Of a DNA stretch of 64,000 nt, positions 11,501 to 22,256 are shown piece by piece. Position numbers and translations under genes: made by a program. This DNA comes from Helianthus annuus. Lineage: Eukaryota > Streptophyta > Magnoliopsida > Asterales > Asteraceae. The stretch's first letter is position 1. The number at the start of each line of letters is the position of its first letter. The notes beneath the pieces were generated by a model. It made no database searches. It was not told the origin of the DNA and was given only the letters and a program-made list of their open reading frames with translations. The stretch lies in the NCBI RefSeq assembly GCF_002127325.2, contig NC_035447.2, positions 30,377,249 through 30,441,248 of the forward strand, in the 5' to 3' direction.

Positions 11501-12875
11501 GTGGCAACATTACTTGCAGTATGTTGATGTTATATCATTATATCCAATTATCCGTAGCTTCTCTCTATAAGAAACAAAAATGTTCATAATTTCTAAATAT
11601 GGATTTACATTAATCAGCAAAAAGGCCTTGAAGGAGAACTCACAAGGAGGAGTTTAACTCACACTTCATGGGATATCTCATCAAGCAAAGGCCGTGAAAG
11701 GCAAGGGTGGCATCCCGTCACCTACAAATTGGCTGATGCTACTCCCATGCTTGTTCAATCTATTAAGGTAAACGCTACATTAGGGACCCGTAAAGAGGTT
11801 ATATACTGTAAACGAATAAGTCTTTGGTATAAGATCATAGCTTTTGGTATGTATGCTTTGACGCCGTATATCTTTCTTGCATTCTAAATTTCAGGATATC
11901 GACAATATCTACTATGAGACAGAATACCGAAGAGAATGGTGTACCAGCAAGGGAAAACCGGCCCCTTGCTTTCTTTTTGCTAGGAAATTTACTCGGCCTG
12001 CTGCCATGCGTCTTCTTAAAATGGTAACTATAAATAAAAACCTTCCATATCTTCCGGTTCAAATTAGAGGTGGCAATTTCGGCTCATCAAGTTATAAGTC
12101 GATTTGACTTATGTTTAATCTCAAATGAGCTAAATAAAAAACTCCGCTATACTAGAAATGGATCAAAAGGTGCCAAAATTTAGTTATTAATGCAGACAAC
12201 CTCCTATATATTTTTACGAGTAAAATGTCATTTTTCTTCCCGAGGTTTGGCCAGTTTTGCGACTTTCGTCCAAAGGTTTGTTTTTCCGAATCTGGATCCA
12301 AAAGGTTTAAAATCTTGTCATTTTCATCCGGCTCGTTAACTCCATTTTTCTCTGTTAAGTCAGGGGTATTTCCGTCTTTTTTTTAACTTAAAACAAAAGG
12401 CAATTCAGTCTGTTTCAGGGGTATTCGGTTTTTTTACATAAAGTGAAAAGACCGAATTTCCCTTTAAGTTAACAAAAAAGACGGAAATACCCCTGACTTA
12501 ATGGAGAAAATTTGATGGAGTTAATGAGCCGGATGAAAATGACAAGATTTCAAACCTATTGGATCCAGATGCGGAAAAACAATCATTTGGACGGAAGTCA
12601 CAAAACTGGCCAAACCTCTTGGACAAAAATGGCATTTTACTCGTATTTTTATCAGCAATTTAGATTATTACTGTAATTAATCAATAACATAGTGGGTTGA
12701 CCCGATCCAACCTGTTTCAACCCATACTAACACGTATCTGTTTTGACCTTACCTAACCCGCCTAATTTGCCACCTGTAATTCAAATGATACATGTATCTG
12801 ACAAGCGGTTTTTATTTTATCTAGTCGGCATTAGGTGTTTCTAAGGAAGGAAGCAGTTACTCTTTCATGAGGTAA
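8578..12875 (+). CDS. GT14 / core-2/I-branching-type glycosyltransferase (DUF266)
   Basis: Eleven exons: 8578-8811, 9510-9626, 9723-9823, 9940-10011, 10145-10226, 10329-10409, 11200-11238, 11453-11518, 11618-11767, 11895-12023, 12825-12875, giving 373 residues. All introns are GT-AG except intron 6, which is GC-AG (CAG|GCAAGT). The N-terminus is basic (MKRKPVSARLRNKWKTK) with a hydrophobic segment at residues 17-34, so a type II Golgi membrane protein is expected. The body shows GT14-family blocks: IAFLFLARNRLPLDLLW, YVHSRPGF, ERFAFLSDSCIPLYNF, ANHWRKGSQWVILTRKHAE, CIPDEHY and the ending ETEYRREWCTSKGKPAPCFLFARKF. The length matches the shorter plant subgroup; rice BC10, in the wider family, is needed for normal cell walls. 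The donor is presumably a nucleotide sugar, and the acceptor is unknown. All exons are open and it is probably functional. Confidence 0.88.
10486..11135. mobile_element. hAT-type non-autonomous element in GT14 intron 6
   Basis: Termini TAGGCTTGTAAATGAA and TTCATTTACAGGCCTA-like (TTTCATTTACAGGCCTA) are inverted repeats. The exact 8-bp duplication AAAGTTGC flanks the 650-bp element (10478-10485 and 11136-11143). Subterminal regions are dense in GAACGAACA/TGTTCGT words in both orientations, the likely transposase-binding repeats. No ORF. It occupies most of the GC-AG intron. Confidence 0.85.
12065..12778. mobile_element. hAT-type non-autonomous element in GT14 intron 10
   Basis: Termini TAGAGGTGGCAA and TTGCCACCTGTA, flanked by GTTCAAAT (12057-12064) and ATTCAAAT (12779-12786), an 8-bp duplication with one mismatch. 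Subterminal GACCCGATCCAACCTGTTTC words are typical of plant hATs. A foldback element is inserted in it at 12217-12643. Confidence 0.75.
12217..12643. mobile_element. Foldback (Mutator-like) MITE nested in the intronic hAT
   Basis: Starts CGAGTAAAATGTCATTTTT and ends AAAATGGCATTTTACTCG. Inverted arms of about 180 bp pair along GTTTGGCCAGTTTTG, CATTTTCATCCGGCTC and GACGGAAATACCCCTGAC. The exact 8-bp TATTTTTA lies on both sides (12209-12216, 12644-12651). It resembles the MITE at 7810-8185 in layout. As part of the pre-mRNA it could form a hairpin of nearly 200 bp. Confidence 0.75.
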
Positions 12876-13465
12876 AGTGTACAGAAATTGATACGTTTGA
12901 AGACAGCCTGGTAGGTTTTTGTTACTACTTTGTTGTGTGCAACTTGTATGAAAATAAATGTGTTGTAGAAAAGAAAAGCTAAAGGGAACCTACAACTGCT
13001 GAGTTAGTTTGATATGTGCTTTGTGTATATACATAGCTTGAAATCTTAATCACATGGATTGGTGAGTTTTGATTCATTCTATCATTTTTCTGGTCGGGTT
13101 TTCATTTCTAAGCTGTTTATTTAAACCGTTGGTATTTAGAAAACCGATTATCTATAATCACAGTCCCATACTCGATTAGAAAACCGGGCAGTATAAGTCT
13201 CAAACCTATCGTTTACTAGTTACTCAATACCCATTATCAGGCTTACGAATGTATCTGTGGTTATCATGTATGCGCGTTTATAATGATACATATGATTGTA
13301 GAAATGTCTATTACCCATAATCACAATCCATGCACTTCCAGTATTTAGAGAATAGCCCTAGAACTAACACACCACCAGCAGCCTCTTATCTCTCAACATG
13401 AAACACTAACCGAACTAACATTACAACAAATACAGATATAGACCCATTGGTTGACTAGTGTTGAA
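12876..13465 (+). other. 3' UTR of the GT14 gene and following spacer
   Basis: AT-rich sequence after the stop codon, with AATAAATG at about 12951-12958 as a possible poly(A) signal. Beyond about 13080 I see no gene or element, apart from the repeated phrase CATAATCACA..CCCATA. Confidence 0.3.
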
Positions 13466-13556
13466 TTGACCTTTCAACATACTCGACTATCGATGATTAA
13501 TAATCTACTTTTGACCTTTCAACATACTCGACTATCGATGATTTAATAATCTACTT
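13466..13556. repeat. 45/46-bp tandem duplication
   Basis: TTGACCTTTCAACATACTCG and the following 25 bases occur twice back to back (13466-13510 and 13511-13556), identical except for one extra T. The stretch 13557-14034 after it is AT-rich with no gene; it has weak Helitron-like end words only. Confidence 0.9.
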
Positions 13557-14043
13557 TAAGATATCTTCCTATACTAATAAACAAAAATCCTTTTTGGACA
13601 CGTGTCATTTTCTGGTAATTTCTCACCTTTATTTTTTTATTTATCTCTTTTATTAAATACTAATAATAATAATATTAAACATCAATTTAACTAAAATCTA
13701 TTTATCTCTTTTGTTTTCATAATCTGAAATTGATTTCTTTTTTAATTCTAAAGTTTCAATCTTTGGCAATTTAAGTCTAAAGTTTCAATCTTTGGTATTT
13801 TAACCCTTTGATTAATTTGATTTTTCACTTCTAATTCAAAAGTTTTCATCTTTTTGCAATTTAACTCTAATTTTTTTTTACTTTCAATTATATACACATA
13901 TATTTATAACTAGGGTTGTAGTTACGCGGTTGAAATTCAGAACATATAGCACACCATGAAAACTGATAAACAAATTCCTAAAAATAAATAAAACGATATC
14001 TAAATGTGTTATGCTATTTTCGTCGTAATCAAAATAATAAAAA

Positions 14044-15369
14044 GGGGAAATAGATTTTATCACCCTAAACTAAGCAACATTGGCCAATGTCACTCCCAGC
14101 TTTCATTTTGGCTCCCACCACCCTCTACTTAACATTTAGGTGGCAGTGTCACCCCTTCGTTAAATTGTCACTAACTCTGTTTGTTTTTTAATCCACCGTG
14201 ACATAATAATGTGATGTGGCTTGCCTACGCGGCTCACCCCTTATAACCCTTATCTAAACTTACCTTTTCTTCGAAAACCTACTCAGTAGGGTGAGCCACC
14301 ACTCCGGCTATCTCGGTGAGCCACCAACATTGGCCATCTAATCTATCTCCCACTTCCTCTGCATCGATCTCCTTCACACCACACAACTTTGGCGAGTTCT
14401 GCCACCACCACCACCAAACCCTTTCTATAACCAAAATTTGATGATAATGTAAATTATCATATGGCTTTTAATCCTTGAACCAAAACTAACAAAACACACC
14501 AAAATACTTACGGGTTGCGGAGACAATCAAGTGAAACGGAGGACTGATCGGAGATGGAAGCTCTGGAAAGTAGATTAAAAACCTTATCGGAAACCTCCTA
14601 CCACCATCACAACCTTCTGCCGCCGCCGCCACCGCCACCTCCACCTCCTACCACCAGCACCATCACAACCTCTTGCCTCCAACCACCACCACCATCCCCA
14701 ACCTTCATCCACAAATTTCCCTTTTTTGTCAACGTAAGTGACCACAAACCCTAGAATTCAGATTTCACTTAATTCGTTGTTGTTTTATTGAATTGATTGG
14801 GTATTTAGTCGTAAATTCGATTGCTGTTGTAGTTTATTGTTGCTAATCGCACGAATTTAGTGTTGAAAGACGGAATTTGGGGAATCACTGATCAGTCCTC
14901 TTTTGTTGAAGTTTGGTGTTGTCGATCGGACGAATTTAGGGATTAGAATTGGAATTTGGGGGAATCACTAGTTTATATCAATTATAATTAAAAAAGCCAC
15001 GCCACATTAGATAAAAAGCCACATCAGATAAAAAGCCACATCAGCAAAATAAACAAACAGAGTTAGTGTTTGGTTAACGCTGGGGTGACAGGTACACCAA
15101 AGTGTTAAGTTGGTGGTGGTGGCAACCAAAATGAAAGTTGGGGGGTGGCAGCGACCAAACTGATGTGGCAGGTGACGTGGCATGCCACATCAGCAATTTT
15201 TTAACCTAGTTAGTGTTTTTTTAACTGGAGTATTTTACAAACAAAAGTGAATAGTTCGGATTATTATTGGTGATTAAATGAGTTGGGATTATTATTGGCC
15301 AATAACAGTGAGTTGGGATTATTTAAATCCAATTTGCCATTAGTTTAGGGTGATAAGATCCATTTCCCC
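14044..15369. mobile_element. Mutator-like element (possible Pack-MULE), 1,326 bp
   Basis: Ends GGGGAAATAGATTTTATCAC and GTGATAAGATCCATTTCCCC are inverted repeats, and the exact 9-bp TAATAAAAA flanks both (14035-14043, 15370-15378). A 9-bp duplication and long TIRs indicate a MULE. No transposase. The interior contains a GC- and CCA-rich segment at 14380-14760 that looks like a captured plant leader, first exon and intron start. Confidence 0.82.
14554..14733 (+). pseudogene. Possible captured first exon inside the Mutator-like element
   Basis: An ATG opens a frame MEALESRLKTLSETSYHHHN followed by ten prolines and a Pro/Ser/Thr stretch. After KFPFFVN comes a perfect 5' splice site, AAC|GTAAGT (exon end 14733). 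Upstream is C-rich leader-like sequence, downstream is T-rich intron-like DNA. Read through, the frame stops at 14754. I do not recognise the parent gene; plants have many His/Pro-rich N-termini. Capture is inferred from the splice site and composition contrast. Confidence 0.35.
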
Positions 15370-15378
15370 TAATAAAAA

Positions 15379-15844
15379 AAGTAAAATAATCTAAAAAATA
15401 ACAAAGGTAAAAAAGGTAAACGAAAAAGAAAACGAGAGAAACTCGGTCATTTTTGGTGCACTCGTTATAACAAAGACAAAGAAAAGTTAAATATGTTCAA
15501 AAGAGTATCGGCACGTTCGTTAAAAAAATAAACTAAAACAACATTTGCCACACTCGTTAAAAAATATGTCTAAAACGGTATTAACGTGTTCGTTAAAAAA
15601 ACTATTTAGGGGTAGAAACATAATTTAGTTAAAGTGAAAGAAAAGGAATATAATGATTAAACTACATATGTTACAAATAAAAGTTCACACTAAATGACGA
15701 AATGAACTAAAGAACAAAAAAAAGTCACTATTTATGTTCTTTTAATTTATATATAGATAATTATCACAAATATACATACAAAAGTAATTATTATATAAAT
15801 GTATATATTTATTTTATTTTATTTAAATTGTGCATCTATTTAAT
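15379..15844. other. AT-rich spacer
   Basis: Contains CTCGTTAAAAAA-type words repeated three times (about 15460-15600) and otherwise AT-rich sequence. No gene or bounded element seen. Confidence 0.3.
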
Positions 15845-15940
15845 AAAAATTATGTAAATAATAATTATATAGATAATAAGGTAGTGTTTGGTAAAAATTA
15901 TGTAAATAATAATTATATAGATAATAAGGTAGTGTTTGGT
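15845..15940. repeat. Perfect 48-bp tandem duplication overlapping a transposon end
   Basis: Bases 15845-15892 and 15893-15940 are identical. The unit ends in AAGGTAGTGTTTGGT, the terminal bases of the PIF/Harbinger-like element that begins at 15928, so the transposon end plus its flank is present twice. Confidence 0.95.
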
Positions 15941-16184
15941 ATGCAGGAATGAGAGGTGGAATGGAATGAACTATTGCGAGTGAATGAAAAAAAGTGTGTT
16001 TGGTTGGTCAACGTAATGGAATCCCATTACATAAGTCATTCCATTCCCTCAAATTCATTCCATCCACTCCCCGTGTTTTTTTTTTTCATTTCATTCCCTC
16101 TCTCAGTCTACGTCACAAACACCGCCCATCACCTCCACCATTTGCCACCACCACCACCTGCCTCGTCACCACCCGCTACCAACC
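15928..16184. mobile_element. PIF/Harbinger-like element, left arm
   Basis: Begins GGTAGTGTTTGGTATG after TAA (15925-15927). The partner end CATACCAAACAGACCC is at 37490-37505, followed by TAA. The 3-bp TWA duplication and the GGG..GTTTGGTA terminus fit PIF/Harbinger. The arm contains GGAATGGAATGAA blocks mirrored by CATTCCATTCC in the right arm, then CCA-rich sequence. It is split from the right arm by about 20.8 kb of retrotransposon sequence. Confidence 0.7.
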
Positions 16185-17133
16185 AGCACATAGACACATA
16201 GAGCACAGAGACACATAAACACAGAAGCACATACACATTTTAAACACAGAAGCAGTCAGAATACAGAAACCTATTATTCAAAGCTCGCTTGTCGTATAGT
16301 ATATCGAGAGTTTCGTATGCTCGTATAGCATGTCGAGGATAGTATAGCGTATATCGCATTATAGTATCTTCTAGAATTGCAACGACTTGTTAGCGATGTG
16401 TAGTGTGTTGTGTGATTTGCGGAAACAGAAGACGTTAGATCAAAACCCAAGGTACCTCAAAACGCTAACAATTTAAACACACAACAGGTAATTACATATA
16501 AGGCACATAAAAATTGACGAAGCATCGAAATCGGGAACTGGATTGTCTGCGGCTACTAGACATCGACTACCCAAAGCGATTCGACTATTCATACTAGACT
16601 TGTCGTCACATTTCGACTTTCCGGCTCGTGCTTCTGCCATGATTCTTGGGCATTCAACACGCATTCCTTAGGTCATACTTGTGAGTTCAGGTCGTTGGAG
16701 TCCGTCGAGGCTTTGGTGAGATGAGTAAAGGTTGGAATAAGTTGCCAAAGTTCGGGTTCCACCCCTGGCTTAGCAATTTCTTCCTGGCTTTAGTAAAAAT
16801 TGAGGAGATTATGCATTAAAATAGGGATTTCACTCCTGATTTGGTATAATTCTCCTCGTTTGTTGTTCGAAAATCGTGAGAAAATCATAGGTAAATTGGT
16901 GAAATCGGCATTAGTCAAGTAATCTAGCCGGGAGTTTGCGGCTTTCACACCTAATCCTGACTAAATCGCTCGACCTTAATCAAAAGTTCGAGTGCAGTGC
17001 TAGCGAGGGTATCTGGTTATAACACCTAACTGAGTCTTGCTGGTTCCTAACTATAGTCTAGGTCTCTAAGACAGCGACCCGGACTAGGTCGTGTCTTGCC
17101 TAATTCCCTATAGTTATGGCTCTGATACCAATC
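16185..17133 (-). mobile_element. Ty3/Gypsy internal-region fragment (leader with PBS), left edge of the array
   Basis: Nearly identical to 31648-32591, the untranslated leader of the complete internal region. It contains the primer binding site as TGGTATCAGAGC on the minus strand (17119-17130), complementary to the 3' end of initiator tRNA-Met. The sequence is cut at 16185, where the complete copy would continue towards gag, and joins CCA-rich PIF sequence without an LTR. Confidence 0.8.
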
Positions 17134-18039
17134 TGTCACACCCCAACCGATGGCGGAATCATCGGGGCATGGCACTGAGCGAAACAGATTGTTCAGAAGT
17201 TTCCATAACAACTATCTATATAATTCAGTTAAAGATATATCCCATACCGTATCCCGAATAAACAAATACCTTATTACAGATAATCATCCAAACAAGTAAT
17301 TCCGTTTCGACAACTCAGATTTAATTTAATACAAAACATGAATATTGTTCAAATGCTCCTAAAGACCCAGCCTGACAAGATCTATAGACAACTATGCTCT
17401 AGTTGCTCTTTCATGACAGACAACTATTTGTTGGGGGCCTCTAGAGCTTTATTCTAGCCTCGCTTTCCTAGCAAGCAAACAGCTTAAACACCTGTCACAT
17501 ACGTCAAAATACAGTCAATACATAAATGTAAAGGTGAGCATACAATTTTGATACAACATATAGAGTTCGAATAGTTTACGCATAACCAGCACGTACACAG
17601 AGGAAAACGAAGCATGTTAATTATCGACATGGATCTATCGATACCAATGACTGCGGGTTGACCGTCCGAGACGGTTCGCAATACATGATTACCACCATAA
17701 TCCATGCAAGTAATTGTCCTTAACAACCCCCGTGTGAACGGGTGCTGAGTCCAAACTATAGTACTACGTCGTTAAGGCAGGTAGACAGCATTCCACGTGT
17801 AAACACAATCAACAAGCATTCATTTAGTCACGTAATACATGCGAATCAGTTAGCGTTCAAATAGTTTGAGTAGTGTGATCGTTTGTGTTTTAATATAAGT
17901 AACATATGTAACACCCAAAAGTGCTAAAAGCAGAAAGGGATCGAGTATACTCACAGCGGTTGATTGATGGATTGAAGAGAGCGCTTGAGAGTAGGTTTAG
18001 CCTGAATATTTTGATAGCATAACGATGAATACACGAATA

Positions 18040-18700
18040 ATGGAAACAAGTGTAAGTGGGTCGAACAGCCTGGTCGATCGAACAGCAGGTTCGATCGAGT
18101 GGGTTGTTCGTTCGGCTGGACAATCCGTTCGGACAGCCTGCTCGATCGGCCGGCAGGCTCGATCGGCTGGACTGTTCGAGTGGATTGTTTCTTCCCTTGG
18201 GTGGGATGTGTTTGTGTATGATGGTTTGAACTTTTGAAGTTTTTGTTGCAGCATTTGAGAACACTGAAGTGTTCTTACCTTTCAGGTCGATCAATCGAAT
18301 GGTCTGTTCGATCGGTCGGCTTAACCGATCGGTTAGAAACTTCAGTAGTAGTCCTTATCAGGTTGTCACTCGATCGAGCAGCATATCCGATCGAACAGCC
18401 TGTTCGTTCTGATAGCCTGTTCGATCGGGTGGCACCCCAATGCGTCGAACGAGTTGAAAATCGATTAAGTGTTGAAGCATAGTATCTCATGATCCGAAGA
18501 GTAATGTTACCAAACAGCTCGTCCGATCGAACATCACCTCGTTCAATACCATACTTCATGAATTTGTCAAAGTGTGGGTCCACATGCTAGCCGATCGGCT
18601 GGCCTGGTCGATCGGCTGACATGTCCGATCGGTTGGGCTGTTCGTTCGAACAGCCTAACCGTTCGGTCAGCATCCTGACCTGGTCGGCCTATTCGTCTAA
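18040..18700. repeat. CGATCG-rich short repeat array inside the LTR
   Basis: Bases 18055-18185 and 18287-18690 are packed with variants of TCGATCGAACAGCCTG and TCGATCGGCTGG in both orientations, each centred on a CGATCG palindrome. More copies flank the nested insertion (19370-19437, 26224-26275) and occur in the right LTR (33520-33635, 34425-34515). The array gives long open frames on both strands that are not genes. Confidence 0.8.
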
Positions 18701-19437
18701 CACTTGGCTGTTCTGATTATTTGACGCTATATTGTGGTAGTTTAACAACGAGTTGAACTATGACACTTTAGTTCTTACTTGTTTCTCCTGCTCGGACAGG
18801 AATCACCCAAGTCCGGCCGGTGAACGGTTCGGAACGTTGGTTTAACGTTTAGCCCGAAGTCGGTGAACCTCGTAGATAGAACCCGAATCTTGAACCACAC
18901 AACCATTGGATTGATCAGTGAGTTGGCTCAAGCTCCGTTTCTACCGGGTTGAAGGCATTGAGTGTAAAAGAGTTGAAAGAAAGTTGGAAATCCACCTTTC
19001 AATCCTTTACGTCGTGTAAATGTTTAGATCTCTGATAGATCTTGACTTGTTTATGTGGAAATCGGCTAGATCCGAGCTATTCATGGTGGATTGAGGCCAA
19101 AACATGGTGTTCTTGAAGAACACCATGATGACATCATCCTAGAATGCTTAGATCTTGATGATTTCGCGGTTAGAAACCAAGATTTGAAAGATAGAAAGGT
19201 GTAGGATTACGTTTTGATTAAGAAAGTACAAGATTTAGGTTGGAAACTTACCGAAATCGGAAGAAATCTGAGGATAAAGGGGGAGCACGAGCTGGTCGGT
19301 CAGAACTTTCCAAAAGTGGTAAAGAGTGACAATGACAGCCCTATTTATAGGCTCCAAAAGAGGAAAGGGCTGGCCGATCGACCAGGCTTCCCCGATCGGA
19401 CAGCCTGCTCGATCGGACAGTCCGTCCGATCGGCTGG

Positions 19438-22256
19438 TGTCACACCCCAACCGATGGCGGAAACATCGGGATGAGACGTACAAACTGTTCAAAGACATCA
19501 TAACACTAAATGTGACAATATAATTAAATTCCATTTATTAATAATTCAAAGTTTCATACAAAGTCTCAAAAAGAAATAACATAACATTAAACAAGTTTAT
19601 TTCGTAGGTGGGTTTCTAAGCCATCCTATTTATTTCTTCAATCTTGATTCCTCATCCTGCAGTATGCATTTAAAATAAAGTCAACAAAACATGTTGGCGA
19701 GTATACAAGTTTGTACATAGCATAATAGAGTTAAAATAGTTTAACAGGATCTAGTCCACGTGAATACTTGAATTCATATTAACAGTTATACTCGTAACGA
19801 TGAAACTATGTGTTCAAACCATAGTTTAACGCAATTAACATAGCCTAACCCTCGAAAGGGTGGTAACATAGAGTTAAAAATCCTAACAATACCCATAATA
19901 TTACGGGAGGGGCGTTACAACCTACAGCGCTGCCATTGTTAGGGGAGGCTTGCAAAGTTAATGAACACACAGCCATAAATGTTTAACATTAGCATAACAT
20001 GATTAACATGAGTCAAATAGATTCACAAGAAATGTGGATAGATAGTGCAAAAATGTTTAACATAGTGTTTTTGATATAGGAAATGCATACTACACCCAAA
20101 AGTGTAAAATCGAAAATGGGTCATGTATACTCACCTTAGAGTGCGTTGCGTTTATTGGTATAAGATAGAATAATAGACTGATAGAATCCCAAGAGATGTG
20201 CACAAGAGAATTACCCTATTAATTTTGAGGTTTGTTAAATATTGGGAATTTTGGAAATTATTAGATAACAAGGCATTCATGAAAATAAAATAAGATTAAC
20301 ATTTCTAATTATTAATCGTATGCCTTATATTTTATATTTAATAAGATATGACAAATAAACGAGTAAAATAAATATTGATTTTACCAAAGTATTATAAATA
20401 TAATACCAAAATGTTGGGTTAGATAAGTAACACTTCTGATATGTATATAATTATTTTAGATTAATAATCTTGAATAAATAATCTATTTGTAAATATAAAA
20501 TAACAATTCTATAAATAATAAGTCTATTTATAAAATTATGATTATATAAAATAAAATAATAAATCTGAACATAATTCTGATTTTAATATTATAATAATTC
20601 TGATTAAATAAAAATATAATTTCTGAAAATATAAATTCTGATATAATAACAATAAAATTCTGATTTTATAAAATAAAGTTCTGACTTTAGAATAAAGTAT
20701 TAAATCTGATTTTAAATATAAATTCTGATTTTATAAATAAAGTAAAATAATAATTCTGTTTTAATAAAATTAAATCTCTGATTTTAAAATATGAATTCTG
20801 TTATAATATTAACAAATCTGAAAAAATAATATTTCTGAAAAATAGTAAATTCTGATTTAATAAAAAATACAATTTCTGATATAATACAATAATAATTCTG
20901 ATCTAAGTAATATATTAAATCTGAAAATAACAATTCAATAAATCTGAAAATAAATAATAATTCAGCTTGTTTAAATATTAATTTAATAGTAATAATTCTG
21001 GAAATATAAATAAATCCTGATTTAAATATAAAAATCTGATTTAAAATTTTGAATAAATCAATAAATCTGAATAATTCTATTATTAAAATTCAGATTTAAA
21101 AGTATATTTCAATAGATCTGATTTTATTATTATCTAATAATTTTAATAATATTAATAATAATAACAATAAACATAATAATAATAATAATAATAATAAAAA
21201 TAAACTGTAACTAATAAATAAAATAAACAAAAAAAAGAAGAAGAAAAGAGATCGCAAACGTTACCGGACGGTGGCGGCACGGCGGTGGTCGGAGATGGTC
21301 AGCGGCGGTGAAGTTCCGGCGAGGAGGTGGTTCCGGCGACGAAGTCGGAGTCGGCTCGGGTTTGTTTCGGTTTCGGTTGATTTCGGTTTGTAAAGGAAAG
21401 GAACGAGAATGAGGGGTTTGGCTCGGGTTTTTATAAGGGTTGTCTGGTCGTCAGTTACGGATAATGAACGGGTTCCGGTAAACAAAAAGGCCGAGGAAGA
21501 CGATCAGAACAGGCTGGGCGGTTTCTTTTGTTTGAATTTAAATTCGCAATTAATGTAAGTTTAAATAGAAAGCAGATCCAAATCATTCACATGTTCTGGT
21601 GTAGACCAGTTGGTTTGTGCGCTGTTTTAGTTGTTGTTGGTCGCGGGTTCGAAACCCCGGTCACGCCTTTTCTTGGGATTTAATCCCTTTTTTGATACAA
21701 TTAGTTTTAACTAACTGGGTTAGCCACTAACTGAGTTAGTGCTGCCCTTTAATAAAACTAACCAGGTTAGGTTATTTAACCGGGTTTTCACTAACGGGGT
21801 TAGTTTAGTTAACGAAAATGCTTAAAATCAAAGAAAATTCAGAAAATAATTATTTATTTAATTTAAATTGTTATTTTATTTATCTAAAATATTAATAAAA
21901 TAATATAAAAATCAAATTTAACCCAAACTTCAATATTTTTACCGAATTAGCGTATAAATTCCCAATTTTTGCACGGTTTAGGGTAATCTCTTGGCAACGA
22001 TAAATTTAAGAGTCGAAATTAAGATGTGATTCCACTGTTTTTACGTGTTTAACATAGTTTCAACGTGTTTCAATTGTTTCAACAATACACAGCATTCAAA
22101 CACAAATATGGATAAAATCATGCATTTTCATTATGATTTCAAGTCTCGAGTACAATTTGGAATTTGAAACAAATACCACGAAGGTACAACTTACAAAAAT
22201 AGAAAGTACAAGTAGACTTGCCAAAAATGGAAAGATTGAAAATACGAGATGTCACA
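19438..22256 (-). repeat. 3' LTR of the nested element
   Basis: Runs from TGTCACACCCCAACC to ACGAGATGTCACA on the plus strand. About 20,400-21,230 is extremely AT-rich with dozens of AATTCTGATTTTA-like words. About 21,250-21,480 is GC-rich. A tRNA-like block with a B-box (GGGTTCGAAACCCC) lies at about 21,600-21,670. Confidence 0.85.

Noticed and set aside
13560..13920. Possible second Helitron (TCCTATACTAATAAA start, AACTAG end)
   Set aside because: The 3' end is followed by G not T, no GC hairpin precedes it and the body is simple AT-rich sequence.
17890..18583. Several ORFs of 70-134 codons on both strands
   Set aside because: All are produced by the CGATCG-rich repeat array of the LTR, which lacks stops in several frames. 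The same ORFs recur in the other LTR (33348-33815).
21590..21680. Functional tRNA gene
   Set aside because: The B-box is good, but the arms do not close into a cloverleaf and the same block is repeated in both LTRs, so it is at most tRNA-like.
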